The notes under the pieces are model-generated. The model did not search any database, was not told the DNA's origin, and worked only from the letters and a program-made list of their open reading frames with translations. From NCBI GenBank assembly GCA_010279815.1, contig QEOQ01000121.1, positions 1 through 62,552 of the forward strand: a stretch of 62,552 bases of DNA. Direction: 5' to 3'. Numbering within the stretch: the first letter of the stretch is position 1; the number at the start of each line of letters is the position of its first letter. The translations under genes were made by a program, and so were the position numbers. Positions 24,101 through 34,581 of the stretch are shown one piece after another. This DNA comes from Brachionus plicatilis. Lineage: Eukaryota > Rotifera > Eurotatoria > Ploima > Brachionidae.

Positions 24101-24550
24101 GAATTTTTGAAAAAGTTTCAAATTGACACTGCCGATCCTTTGAGTGTTAAACTATCATATCGTGTGTCAAAAAATATTTCTAGATAAAAATACTCTGTAT
24201 TTTTGATAAAATTATCTATTTTTTGTTGAAAAATGAGAAAAATTCTTTCATAAAGTCTAAAGAAATTAAAAGGTGTATATTAACTTAGAAGTGTGTTCTT
24301 TTTACTATTTTAGGAATATTTGATTTTCTTAATCTACAACAGTGACTTGAGTATGGTTTTAGACAGCAAGATTAATGAGAAAAATTTAATCTAATTTAAT
24401 TAAGTAAATTTGATGATTTCGTTTTTGATAAACTTTAACATGGTTTTATTAAGCTTAAATTATTCTTCACATGTTGGCTGTAAAGAAGTTCTTACCCTCT
24501 AAATTGTGGTTTTAAAATAAATAATAAAGTGAAAAAAATATTTTATTTTA

Positions 24551-24577
24551 AAAAATTACGCCATTCTCGGCGATGAT
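24551..24577 (+). repeat. 27-bp motif, copy 1
   Basis: AAAAATTACGCCA followed by two bases and CTCGGCGATGAT occurs here and in inverted orientation at 34332-34358, with two differences in the centre. Sequence conservation in such AT-rich DNA points to a shared repeat end. Confidence 0.6.
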
Positions 24578-24682
24578 TAGAAAAAATCTAAATCAAAAAT
24601 TTTATCAATGTAGTTTTTTAATTATTAATATAATCAAATAAATTTATAAAAATACTTAAATTGAAAATTTTGTACATTTTGT

Positions 24683-25265
24683 TTATAAGAAATTTAAGAG
24701 AGAATTTTTCAAATTTAATTCAGTAATTTTCAAATTTTCCAAAGTTGTTTCAAATGAATTTCTCAAAACAGACCAAGCGGTTTCGGTAGCATTTTGGTCA
24801 AGCTTTTCAAGGGACATCGAATTTATAAAATTATTTCCATTGTAGATTACAGGCATTCCATTCACAGTCAAAAAACTTGTCTGATTGTAAGTTCGTTGAT
24901 CTATCGACGAAATTGAATTGTTGATTACTTCTTGATTGTGAATGACATTGGCAATTGACTCATTTATTAATTTTTGGCTCATCAAATTACTAGCCTTGAT
25001 TTGAAATTGTATATTTTCATTTAATTTCTGTTCCATATCCTTCATCTGTGTCTCAACTTAAATTTTAATTTATTTAAAGTAAACATGAATTTAATTTAAA
25101 TTAAATAAAATTCTATATTACATTCATCTTCAAAAATAGACTTGGTTATTGAGATGGAATTTACAGTCGATGCAATGGCTAAAATTTGATTGATTAAAGT
25201 TAACTTAATATAAGCCGATAAAATTTACCAATTATTGCAATTAGCAGCAAAAATTTTTTGATCAT
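24683..25265 (-). CDS. small secreted protein of unknown family
   Basis: Three exons in transcript order: 25265-25229, 25178-25122 and 25056-24683, with GT-AG introns of 50 and 65 nt, total 468 nt, 155 residues. The start MIKKFLLLIAIIGAIAST is a clear signal peptide. The mature part is polar and probably helical, with several Asn-x-Ser/Thr sites (NES, NNS, NQT, NAT) and no cysteines apparent. I recognise no domain. The consistent phase-1 splice joins and the signal peptide are the main evidence that it is real. The final exon alone is open for 120 codons. Confidence 0.65.
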
Positions 25266-25311
25266 TTTTGAAAAACTTGAATTTTTTAAATTTAAATTTC
25301 TATTATTTAAA

Positions 25312-25322
25312 TACTATATATT
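25312..25322 (-). promoter_or_regulatory. TATA-like element upstream of the small secreted protein gene
   Basis: AAATATATAGT on the minus strand lies about 50 bp upstream of the ATG at 25265. Motif match only. Confidence 0.25.
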
Positions 25323-25324
25323 TG

Positions 25325-26240
25325 AACAGAAAAGCTTAGCTCAAATGAAAAGTTAAATTTTTGCAACATATACAGTAAAAAATGAAGGAGTATAAAAAAT
25401 TTTTACATTAAAAATAAGTGTGATCAGTCGTTTTATAAAATTTGAATTTTTTACTAAAGAAATTTGAATCGTTGAAACATATTCTAAAAGAACATAGTTC
25501 TAACTTGGGAATAATCTTCATAAGTTTTTGAAAATTGATTTAGATGAAATATAAGTTTTATAATATGAATGATTTTAAGCTTAAGTTTTATTACTTTTTA
25601 ATTTTAGAAAAAATTTAAACAAGATCTAGATTTTAAATAATAGATGAATACTAATATAGAATGTATGTGCTATTACATGAAATGGAATTATTAATGACTG
25701 AAATGATAAAAATTTTGGATATTAATTCTAGAATGCTTAAAAATTTTTTAACAAAATTTTTAAGAAAATATTTGATTGAAAGGAAAAAATTTCACTAGAA
25801 AATTGTCCACTCTAAAATTTTTAATGACATGATTATTAATTATAAATTAATACAAAATCAATTAGGTAATTAGATCAATTTTTTGAAATAAAAATATGCA
25901 TAATTTTTTTTCTTCTTAAATATCTTATATCTTATCTTAAATTTGAATTTTTTCCCCTGAAATTTTTCCTATTATACAAAATATTTAAAAAGTCTCCAAA
26001 AGAAGACTAAATAAAAGTTTTTCTTTTCTAAAAATTTTGGATAGCGGTTTATTAAAGATTAATAAATTAAATATAACTAAGATTAAAAATAGTTAAACAT
26101 AAATGTTTGAAGTGTTTTGATAGATGGAAATAATGTAAAAATCAGACATTCTTTTGTTTTTTTGTTGTCCTTAAAAAATAAATTATATTATTTAGTCAAT
26201 TTTATAGATAAAAATGACAAAATAATTTTCTATTAAAATA
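25325..26240. other. AT-rich stretch, nothing recognised
   Basis: No open frame of note, no repeat pair and no RNA gene that I can see. Confidence 0.5.
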
Positions 26241-26552
26241 TAGTACTGATTTGTTCCAGTGGTTTTACCAAAATTTACGCGAATATACCAAAATTTTAGT
26301 AAATTTACGGGAATTCCGGTAATTTTACGTAAAATCGCAAAAGTGAAAAACATTAAATTTACCGGAATTCCCGTAAAATTACAAAAATTTAACGGATTTT
26401 ACGTAAAATTTCGTAAAAACCAAAAGGACCAAATCATTAAAAAAGTAAAATTATTAAAAAAGTACTAAAAAACGGCGAATTTTTGGCCTTTTAGTTTTTA
26501 CCCCTTTTAACGTAAAATTACATAAAAACCCACGTGTCAAATCACCACTGTA
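26241..26552. mobile_element. MITE rich in TTTACGTAAA / GTAAAATTAC words
   Basis: The left end TAGTACTGATTTG and the right end, in complement TACAGTGGTGATTTG, are related. The interior is dense in ACGTAAAATTAC and TTTACGGGAATTCC words and can fold on itself. The 69-codon frame at 26259-26468 is a by-product of these words. A related element with the same right end lies at about 61199-61478. Confidence 0.65.
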
Positions 26553-26811
26553 TGTTAAATAAAAGAATAAACTCTGTAATATCAAAATGCACAATGCAGA
26601 GTGCACACCATCGAAATGATGCTATTTTAAGTGGACAATTTTTTGCAGACTTTTGCAGATTTTACCTTAAGATGTAACAAAGTATGTTAAAACCAAAAAT
26701 TTACCTCTGCACTAATTCTATTAAAAAATTAAAATTTATTTTAGAGTTTTAGTTTCATTTGATCATTTTGAGCACCAAAAATTGATCATAAACTTCAACT
26801 TGCCGAAAAAT
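26553..26811. repeat. dispersed repeat shared with 54341-54620
   Basis: TGCACAATGCAGAGTGCAC, GCAGACTTTTGCAGATTTTA and AACAAAGTATGTTAAAACC match the palindromic MITE at 54341-54531 in complement. The next segment (GTTTTAGTTTCATTTGATC through CATAAACTTCAACTTGCC) matches 54562-54620 in direct orientation. The left arm is missing where the 26241-26552 MITE abuts it. Confidence 0.7.
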
Positions 26812-28270
26812 TACAGTATTAAGGCTTTTAATCTATGAGTAAAATTATTTTCAATTTATGTGTCTCTATTACCGTAACACCTTGCTGATATCCGAGTGCA
26901 CCTAAAGGTGATTTTTTGGTAATTTAAACATCTATGTAAAGTCAATTTTCTGGGTGTCTGCCGACTGGGATTTCAATGCAGCATTTAAGCTTAAAAACTT
27001 AAGTTTTAGTGCTACATTTACAGTTAAAAAATATTTAAAAATATTATTAGCAAACAATTTCATCTATATACCCCTCTCAGTTCCTTCTAAATTTTACTTA
27101 TTATTTATATAATGTATTTGTATAACAAAGTTAACTATAATGTCTATTGACTTTATGATCATATAAGTTCTTTTATTTCTGTAATTTTCCTTGTATAGCG
27201 CAATGTACTACCATAGGAGATTCTTAGTAGACCGCATCCACAAGCTTGCTTGCCGTATCTTATTATTATTATTATTATAATTATTATTATTTTTATTTTT
27301 ATTATTATTATTTTTATTATTAACGAATAAAATCCAAAAAAGTAGTAGAATTAAAGGTGAGTGAAGTAGGGAGCAATTTTTATCTGAAGCAGAATAATTT
27401 ATTTAAAATTGTTTAAATTCTGATTAAAACATGAAACTTAACTTTTAAATTTTAAAAAAATTTGTTAATTATTGTTAAAAATATTTTTTATAGCAATATT
27501 CATTTTGAAAAAGTAATTATTGAACCAAAATGCTCCGCTTTGAAAAAATGGCTCCCAAATTCACTCTTTCTCGAATTAAGATTTATTCATGTTTTAATTT
27601 GGTTTAATTTTTTGTGTTTGAATTAAAAATGTATCCAATGTTGATATAACTTTGAAAAAGTGCGATGTTTCAAATAAAAAAAAAATAATAAGTTAACATT
27701 GCAAGCATTTTCATGTTTGAAATTACTCTTTAGTGAAATAGAATGAATTTAATTTTTATTTGAATAATTTTTTAAATTTCAATAGAGTTGATTTTTTGTT
27801 ATTTAACATGTAAAATTCGATTAGGTAAAAATAGTATTTTATTGAGTCAATTAGTCCAAAATTGTTACATTCAAAGTACCATTCAATCAAAAGAATGCTG
27901 TATGCTAGAACATATTCAGTGCAATTTATATGAGTCAAATTTTCTCCTTTTGACAACTTTTTAAATCAAATCAAATATTTTATTAAAACTTTTTACATAA
28001 TTGGTAATTGAAAAATTTGTTAAAACAAATAATGAACAATTTATGCTCATAATAAAATTTGTATAGTTTAAATTTGAAAAAATATTTTTAAAATTGAAAG
28101 ATTTTAGAGAAATGAACAATTATTTTTTTTAAATTTCCACTATATTTAGCATTTGTTAAAATAATGTTCTACAAAAATCCCATTTAAAATTTTTAGTCTA
28201 TTTAAAGCCTAGGTTTGGTCATTTGATTCTTGAATTTTTTCATTCAAATTGAGTTTTAAGAAAAATTAAA
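26812..28270. other. AT-rich stretch with a microsatellite-tailed retroposon-like end
   Basis: Between about 27200 and 27335, CCGCATCCACAAGCTTGCTT is followed by a run of TTA/TTTTTA triplets, which resembles the 3' end of a non-LTR retrotransposon with a (TTA)n tail. No flanking duplication was found. The 66-codon minus frame at 27756-27956 is not supported. Confidence 0.45.
27267..27324 (+). repeat. (TTA)n microsatellite, possible LINE tail
   Basis: About 55 bases of imperfect TTA repeats interrupted by TTTTTA. The sequence just before it is less AT-rich, as in a retroposon 3' UTR. Confidence 0.6.
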
Positions 28271-28273
28271 ATA

Positions 28274-29377
28274 ATGGATGACACAAATATAATATTATCA
28301 TGTGGTTTTACAAGTAAATTTAAAGATATTGCTTACAATAAAGCTAAATTTATTTGTCCTGTTTGCCAAACTCATTATATTACTGCTGAAGAATGTTTTT
28401 ATATGACAAGGAATAAATTGGTTATTTTAAAACGTTCAGTTGAGTTGAAGAAAAAAGATTTTTTGATTGACATAAAAAAAGTTGAAGATAATAATGAAAA
28501 CAGCAAGTATTACATGGATTTGTGCTATAAAAATTTGACAAATAAAATTGACATACGTCGCGAAGAGCTTAAAAAAGAGATAAATCAAAAAATAGATGAA
28601 CACTATTTCACTTTATTAGAACAAGTCGACTCAATAAAACAAGAAAAACTGGCTGAATATGAAACAATGTATGAAAAAACTAAATCATTGAAAAAAGAGC
28701 TTGAAAATTGTAAAATCGAAGATAAAACCATTATTGATCAAATAGATATGAACAAAAATTTAAAAAGTAAAATTGAAGAGGGAAAAAAATTGTTACAAAA
28801 TATCGAAGATTTATTCAAACAACCTTATTATTTGTTTAAAGAAATCAATTTGGTCATTGATGTTAAAAAATATTTTGGAGAACTTTTGTTCAGAGAATCA
28901 GAATCAGAAATTATTTATACCAATAATTTGGATGACAATGATTTTAATAGAGATAAAGGAACAATTAAATTAAAAATTTTTAATTTTAAAACCGTTAAGG
29001 AAGCATTTTCAAAAAATTCAAAAAAATGTACATTAAGAAATATAAATTGGTCAATAGAAGCTAGATCATATAAAGAGAAAAGTGGGAAAATTTATTTAGC
29101 AATTTTTCTATCGTACGATTCAGCAGAAAAATTAAAAGAGTTAGCTATACAAGTAGAGGCAACAATTTGCCTTTTGCATCCTTTCAATTCAAATTTAGAT
29201 TTAATTAGAAAATTTGATCATATCTATTACCATGATGAAAAAGGCTGGGGATATCGTAATTTTGTAGAAATAAATGAAATAATGGAAAACAAACTTGGCT
29301 ACTACGACCATGAAACAGACTGTATAACTATTCAAGCAAACCTTAAAGTTGAAATACCACAAAGAATAATCCGATGA
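28274..29377 (+). CDS. zinc-motif / coiled-coil / MATH-domain protein, intact copy
   Basis: A single open frame of 367 codons with ATG in AAAATAATGG context. Residues 9-45 hold LSCGFTSKFKDI and FICPVCQTHYITAEEC, a CG...CPxC..H arrangement like half of a RING or a zinc ribbon, shared with two neighbours. Residues about 50-190 are Lys/Glu-rich and predicted coiled coil. Residues about 228-360 look like a MATH (TRAF-type) domain: IKLKIFNFKTV, LRNINWSIEARSY, YYHDEKGWGYRNFVEI and GYYDHETDCITIQANLKVEIP, closest in feel to the USP7-type MATH. TRIM37 has RING, B-box, coiled coil and MATH, so a ubiquitin-ligase-like adaptor role is possible, but the incomplete zinc motif makes E3 activity uncertain. 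It is first of a plus-strand paralogue cluster. AATAAA follows the stop near 29460. Confidence 0.75.
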   Translation: MDDTNIILSCGFTSKFKDIAYNKAKFICPVCQTHYITAEECFYMTRNKLVILKRSVELKKKDFLIDIKKVEDNNENSKYYMDLCYKNLTNKIDIRREELKKEINQKIDEHYFTLLEQVDSIKQEKLAEYETMYEKTKSLKKELENCKIEDKTIIDQIDMNKNLKSKIEEGKKLLQNIEDLFKQPYYLFKEINLVIDVKKYFGELLFRESESEIIYTNNLDDNDFNRDKGTIKLKIFNFKTVKEAFSKNSKKCTLRNINWSIEARSYKEKSGKIYLAIFLSYDSAEKLKELAIQVEATICLLHPFNSNLDLIRKFDHIYYHDEKGWGYRNFVEINEIMENKLGYYDHETDCITIQANLKVEIPQRIIR

Positions 29378-29399
29378 TTGTTGTTGTATCAAAATTTTA

Positions 29400-30390
29400 A
29401 TTTAAAATGGAACTATTTTATTAATTTTTCAGTTTTTTTTGTTCACAAATATATTTTTAAAATAAAAAATAATAATTGAATTTAAAATTTTTCCTTATAA
29501 AAGCAAATTTTTTGACCATAATTTTTTATTTCCAGCATTGTTGTTTTAATATCTTTTTTTTAAATAAAAAAATTTTTTGATTGAAAAAAAATTCTTTTCA
29601 TATAAAAAAACCTTTTTAAACATGAGAATTATTTAAAAAATTATGGCATAATTTTTTCACTAAATGCTTGATTTGGGAAGTGAATCGGATATTGTTTTGT
29701 TAAAATGAACACTCAAAATAATCAAAAAGTAGCTAGATAAAGAAAAATACAAAAAAGAAAGAAAAAGGCGTCGAGTATTTTGAAGTTAATAAGTCGTTTT
29801 GAAATATTTCAATTTATAGCCTAACTAAAACTTTTGGGGTGAGGATTAAAGAATAATATAGATATAGTGAAACTAAAAAAACAGTGGATAAAACTAAATC
29901 TGTCAAAAATATTTTTTCCTTTACTAAATGTGTTATTAACTTTTATCAAAATGTATCAAAACGTTCTTAAATTTTATCAAATTGCTTTTAATCTCTCTTT
30001 TTTTGTTTTTAATCCCTACCCAAACTTTTCATGCTAAATTTGAATCTGACATTTTTGAAAAACAAGCGCAAGCGGATTTTAAGAATTGAAGAAAATAGAA
30101 AATTTTTACAAACATTTTTTGGATATCCTTTTAAGGAGCAATTTAAAAAAGTAAATCATAAATTTAGAACATTTAGTTAATTTAGAATTAAAAAAAAAAT
30201 TTTTTTAGCTATTTTTATTTATAATTAAAAGAAAAAATTGTTGGTTATTTTCTCAATTTAATTAATGTATTAATATAAAAAATATTAATGTAACTTCAAA
30301 GAAAAAAATTTCCTTTTAGTGATTCAACTAATTTAACTAAAACTAAAGTGAATATTCTGTGCCTAAATAATTAATTTTTTAAGAAAACAA
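29400..30390. other. AT-rich spacer between MATH paralogues
   Basis: No coding or repeat signal recognised apart from homopolymer runs. Confidence 0.5.
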
Positions 30391-30396
30391 AACAAA

Positions 30397-31467
30397 ATGG
30401 ATAATGTCAGCATTTCACTACCATGTGGTTTTTCTGTAAAATATAAAAACGTTTTTTACAACAGAAATAAATTTACATGTCCACCGTGTAAAACCCATGA
30501 ATTAACAGTAGAAGAGTGTCAAGAAATAGACTGGTCTTGAGCATGAAATCATTTGAATTACAGAAAAAACAGTACGAAGAGTGTCTAAAGGAATTTGAAA
30601 AGTATCAGAATGATCCTATTCAGTAAATTGATTTTAGCCATTATAAAATTAAGAGTGAAATTGATCTTCGTAGAGAAGAAGTTAAAGTTTTACTCAACAA
30701 AAAAATTGATGATTATTATGACGATTTGTTGAACAAAGTTGACATTGACAAATTTTCAAAATTAAAAGAGTTCAATGAAAAAATTACTGATTTAGATTGT
30801 GCAAAAAAACAAATCGATTCAATAAAAATTGAACAAAATTTAGATGTACAGTCTAAATTGGATTTTTTAAAAAAAAATAAAAAAATTATTGAAAATGGTA
30901 TTAATTTAGTTACAAGTATAAAAAAAATTTGAATGTGTCAAAATTTGGATTAATTGAAAGTATTGAAGAAATAGATGTTAAAAAAATTTTTGGAGAGCTT
31001 TATTTGAAAGAAGAAACAAGTTTTAACTAAGTCGATCTAAGGCAACAATTCATTTAAAAATAAATGACTTTTCTAAATTGAAAAAACAGAAAAATTTTCG
31101 CATTTATTCAAAACAATGTGTTGTAAGAAATTTTGGATGGTTTATTGCTACCAAATTAGACGAAGATGAAATAGAAAAATTCGGATTTTTTTTGCATTGT
31201 AGATCAATTGATTCTGGTGATTCTAATAAATCAATCGGATTCCCAGTTAAAGCGAATGCTAAGTTTTCAGTTTTAAATAGATTAAATCCAAGTGAAAACT
31301 TAATCCAATCTTAAGAATATTTATATAATGATAATAACGGATATGGATACCCATCTTTTATAGAAATAAAAAAGCTTATTGATCCCATAAATGGCTACTA
31401 TAATCTTGAAAACGACTCCATAGCTGTTGAAGAAGCTATTCAAGTAGAACTGCCAAATAAAGATTAA
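30397..31467 (+). pseudogene. zinc-motif / coiled-coil / MATH paralogue, disrupted
   Basis: ATG at 30397 begins MDNVSISLPCGFSVKYKN and FTCPPCKTHELTVEEC, the same zinc motif as the intact gene. A TGA and frameshift follow near 30538. The coiled coil continues in another frame (SEIDLRREEVKVLLNKKID), with a TAA near 30624. Further frame changes occur near 30930 and 31030. The MATH part is recognisable as RNFGWFIATKLDEDEI and GYGYPSFIEIKKLID, ending LPNKD then TAA at 31465-31467; another TAA lies at 31312. At least three stops and several shifts show this copy is dead, with alignment to the neighbours along its whole length. Confidence 0.8.
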
Positions 31468-31469
31468 AA

Positions 31470-32930
31470 GGCAAATTGAAGTTTGCGATTATGATCTAAA
31501 AAACAAAAAAAAATGTATTTTTTTTAAATAAAAGAGAAAAGATAATATTTTTCCTAAGCAATTACTTAACATATCATTTCAAGTTTATTTTCATATTTAA
31601 AATTTTAAAATTATTTTATTGAACTTTTGTAGTTTTAAATTTTTTAATTGATTTTAATAAAAACTTTTAAAGACAATTTTTTAAAATGTATATTTTTTCA
31701 AATAAACTAGAGGTCAATTTCATAATAAGCCATTATTAAACTTAACATGTCAAGGAATGTTTAGTATTTATTTTTAAAATTATCAAAATCATTAGATTAA
31801 TTAAGTTTTAAAAATTTAAATGATCGTTTTGATCTTAAAATCTGATATTAGAATTTTTATAAAAGAATTAATGTGTATAATAAATAATAAATTAATTGTA
31901 TTAAACTATACAATTTAAAATACTAAATTTATTTTAATTATTAAAATTTGCTTAAAAATTTTCCAATTTCGATTATTCCGAATCAAATAATGAATTATGA
32001 GTAATTAAAAAAATAGTGCTAAACTTTTTTGCTTTTATTTAAAAAAAATCAAAATAAGATTATTTACTTTAGTTTAAGATTATTAGAATTCTTCTGATTT
32101 AAAAGCATTTAAATTTATAATTAAAATTTTATATTTTTAGATTATTTTAATTTTTTACAATGAAAATATTTATAACCTTAATGATTACCATTTTTAATCT
32201 AATTATTAAATGATGCAGACAGATTATTTAAGATTAAATATTTTTATCAAAAATGTATTAGTTTAAAAAAAATAAAAAATCTTTCACTCCAAAATAATTT
32301 TATTCAGGGTAAAAATAGAAAATATATGGTAATCTAGTTTAAAGGGGCTATGGTTTAATAGTGTGACCAAATTTGAAAACCTTCATTTTTAAAGATACTT
32401 CGTAAAAAAATATCTTAATATGTAGAACTCGAGGAAAGGAATCGAATTATATGTGTGATATATTTTAAAAAAATTCATAACATGCTTTTTTTATTCTTAA
32501 AGTTCGCCAATGTCTAATAAGGTGAAAAACTCTCGATTTAGTAATTCGGGAAAATGGTGTTTTAAGTCCTAGGTAATACTTAAGCTCTAACCTATTTTTC
32601 CCGTTAGATTCAGCACAGGTTAAAGTATCCAAGAGAATTTTTTCAGAATTTTAGGTTGTGTCCTTAGGGCATCATCTAATGGGGTTAATTTTAAGGCTTA
32701 AAAGATTAAATATATTTAACCCTACTAATCCGAAAAATCACCCAATTAGTTCAAATAATATTTCTTTTAACCCATTTTACCGAATAAGATTATAAAAATG
32801 CTGTGACGTTATTTTTTAATAATTAAAATATTGAAAAATTATTTTCTCTCTCTCTCACTCTCAAAAAATTCTTTTTTTCAAAACCAAGTTTTTATTTCAA
32901 ATATAAAAAAAAGCAAATTGTTTAAAAATA
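31470..32930. other. AT-rich spacer
   Basis: Nothing coding is supported. Around 32330-32770 the base composition is a little less extreme, but no frame or repeat pairing was identified. Confidence 0.45.
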
Positions 32931-32936
32931 AGCTTA

Positions 32937-33110
32937 ATGTCACAGAACAAAGAAATTCAAAAAAAAACTTATACTGATCAAAATGGTTATCTTGTGAAGA
33001 GTGCTTAAATTGGGTTTGTTTTAGTTGTTTGCCAAACGAATTAAAAAAATAAAAAACATTAAAAGAATTTTTATGTGATGATTGAAAAGATTAACTCTTC
33101 CTTTTTTTAG
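32937..33110 (+). pseudogene. PHD-finger-like remnant
   Basis: In one plus frame from about 32981 the sequence reads WLSCEECLNWVCFSCLPNEL, a stop, then KTLKEFLCDD with TGA where the final Cys would be expected. The C-x2-C, W-x-C-x2-C and F-x-C-x2-(C) spacing is that of a PHD finger's second half. Two in-frame stops and the lack of flanking exons make it a relic. It could be part of the decayed neighbour at 33300 or an unrelated fragment. Confidence 0.4.
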
Positions 33111-33299
33111 ACTTCTTTAAAACTCACTCTTGTTTTGTTTCGAATAAAATAAATTAAATGAATTAAATAATTTTATTAGAAAATTCGAAAATTTTCTTCC
33201 TAAATAAGTCAAATGGGTTAAAAGAGTTAAAATTCTGTTTTTAGGGATAAATTTCTGGCCTATTATATACAATTTTAGGGGTAACCGAAGTATGAGCCG

Positions 33300-33470
33300 A
33301 AATATGCTCAAAAATACTATGATGAAAATTTTCAGAATTTAACGAGTAAAGAATATCTGAAAAATGAAATTAATGTTTTTCTAAGCAATAAAATAGATGA
33401 CTTAAATAAAAAAGTGTTGAAAAAAATAAAAATTAATAGGACTGATTTTAAACAATGATTAATGAAAAGT
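33300..33470 (+). pseudogene. coiled-coil fragment of a fourth MATH-family paralogue
   Basis: The frame reads AQKYYDENFQNLTSKEYLKN, then EINVFLSNKIDDLNKKVLKK, which lines up with the NLTNKIDIRREELKKEINQK region of the intact gene at 28274. There is no zinc motif or MATH domain in register, and the frame ends at TGA near 33459. It is likely an eroded copy. Confidence 0.45.
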
Positions 33471-33599
33471 AAGAAAAAATTTCACTATTTGAAAAGGAAT
33501 CAAATAATCTATAAAAATTAGAACTAAAAAACTTCAACAAATGCGACGTCGTGAATTTCAAAATTTAATAAAAATGTTCCGTTTAATAACAAATTAAAA

Positions 33600-34580
33600 T
33601 TAAATAAAATCTATATTTCGTTATAATTTTTTTACATTGCCAAAGAGGCATTTAACTGAACAAATAAATAAACTAATAAAATTTTTAGATTTTCTTTTAA
33701 CTAAATTATTCAAATAAATTTATTTTAAAATTTAGCTCATTTATTTTATTTCCGGATAAAAATTTTATGCAACTATTTAGAATAAAATTATTTAAAATAT
33801 TTAGATAATATACTAAAATAAAATCTCCTTGAATATAAATAATTTATGCGGCATTGTGGCTTAATTAAATCTTAAACAGATTATTTATTTTAAAACAATC
33901 AATTAATTAATTAAAATTTTTCATATCCATTCATGTTGTTATATTTTTTTTCAAAGAGATTATCGTTTAAGTGACTTAGTACAGTATTATATTAAATTTG
34001 TGTAATAATTTTCGATGAATCATTTTAAAAAAGTTTGATTTTCAAGTCGAGTTTTGATCAATAAGAAGATCGAAAATTAAAATTTGTTTCTATTCAATAT
34101 TAGATCATGAAAGCTATACATAATTTTGTTTAACAAATATAAATAAATAGCGTATAAAAAATTGTTCGGAAATCAAGCATGGACCTAACTAATAGAGCTT
34201 TAATCTAAATTAAAATAAGAAAACATTAATTTCTAAAAAATAAATTTTTAATTTTTCTTTACTGTTTAAAGGTGAAAACAAAAATCAAAATGTGTAAAAA
34301 TATAAACTTTTCAATTTTTGCTTTTTATTTTATCATCGCCGAGTCTGGCGTAATTTTTCTTGAAATAAATTAAATTAAATAAATAGTTCAAAGTTTAAAT
34401 TAAAAACAAGTGTATTAAAAAAAATTCACATACGTATACAGAATTAAACTCTAAACACTTTTAATTTTGAAAATTTAAAATTATACGTCATTCATTTTTT
34501 AATTCTTTTTTTAAATTTTCATTTCAGTATTTGTTTTTTATTAGATATTGGAACTAAACAAACAAAAAAGCAGCATTAAG
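33600..34580. other. AT-rich spacer with inverted 27-bp motif
   Basis: The only recognised item is the second copy of the 27-bp motif at 34332-34358 (ATCATCGCCGAG, two bases, TGGCGTAATTTTT), inverted with respect to 24551-24577. Confidence 0.5.
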
Positions 34581-34581
34581 A

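Larger units (their letters stand above)
20450..24680. other. AT-rich stretch with repeat fragments, no supported gene
   Basis: Three recognisable items occur. A GC-richer block at 21020-21105 ends in TCTGGCTACACTG, the right end of a hAT-like element with no left partner seen. A degraded MITE arm pair lies around 22221-22440 (GGGGCTTTGTGAAAGTC and CTGAATTGAAACGATCGAA), related to 56237-56592. Short palindromes occur near 22075 (AAAAAGACTCCGAGTCTTTT) and 22924 (TGTACTTAAGTACA). The open frames at 20058, 20893 and 21971 show no gene character. Confidence 0.45.

Noticed and set aside
26259..26468. 69-codon frame with repeated KFTGIPV
   Set aside because: Produced by the tandem words of the MITE at 26241-26552, not a protein repeat.
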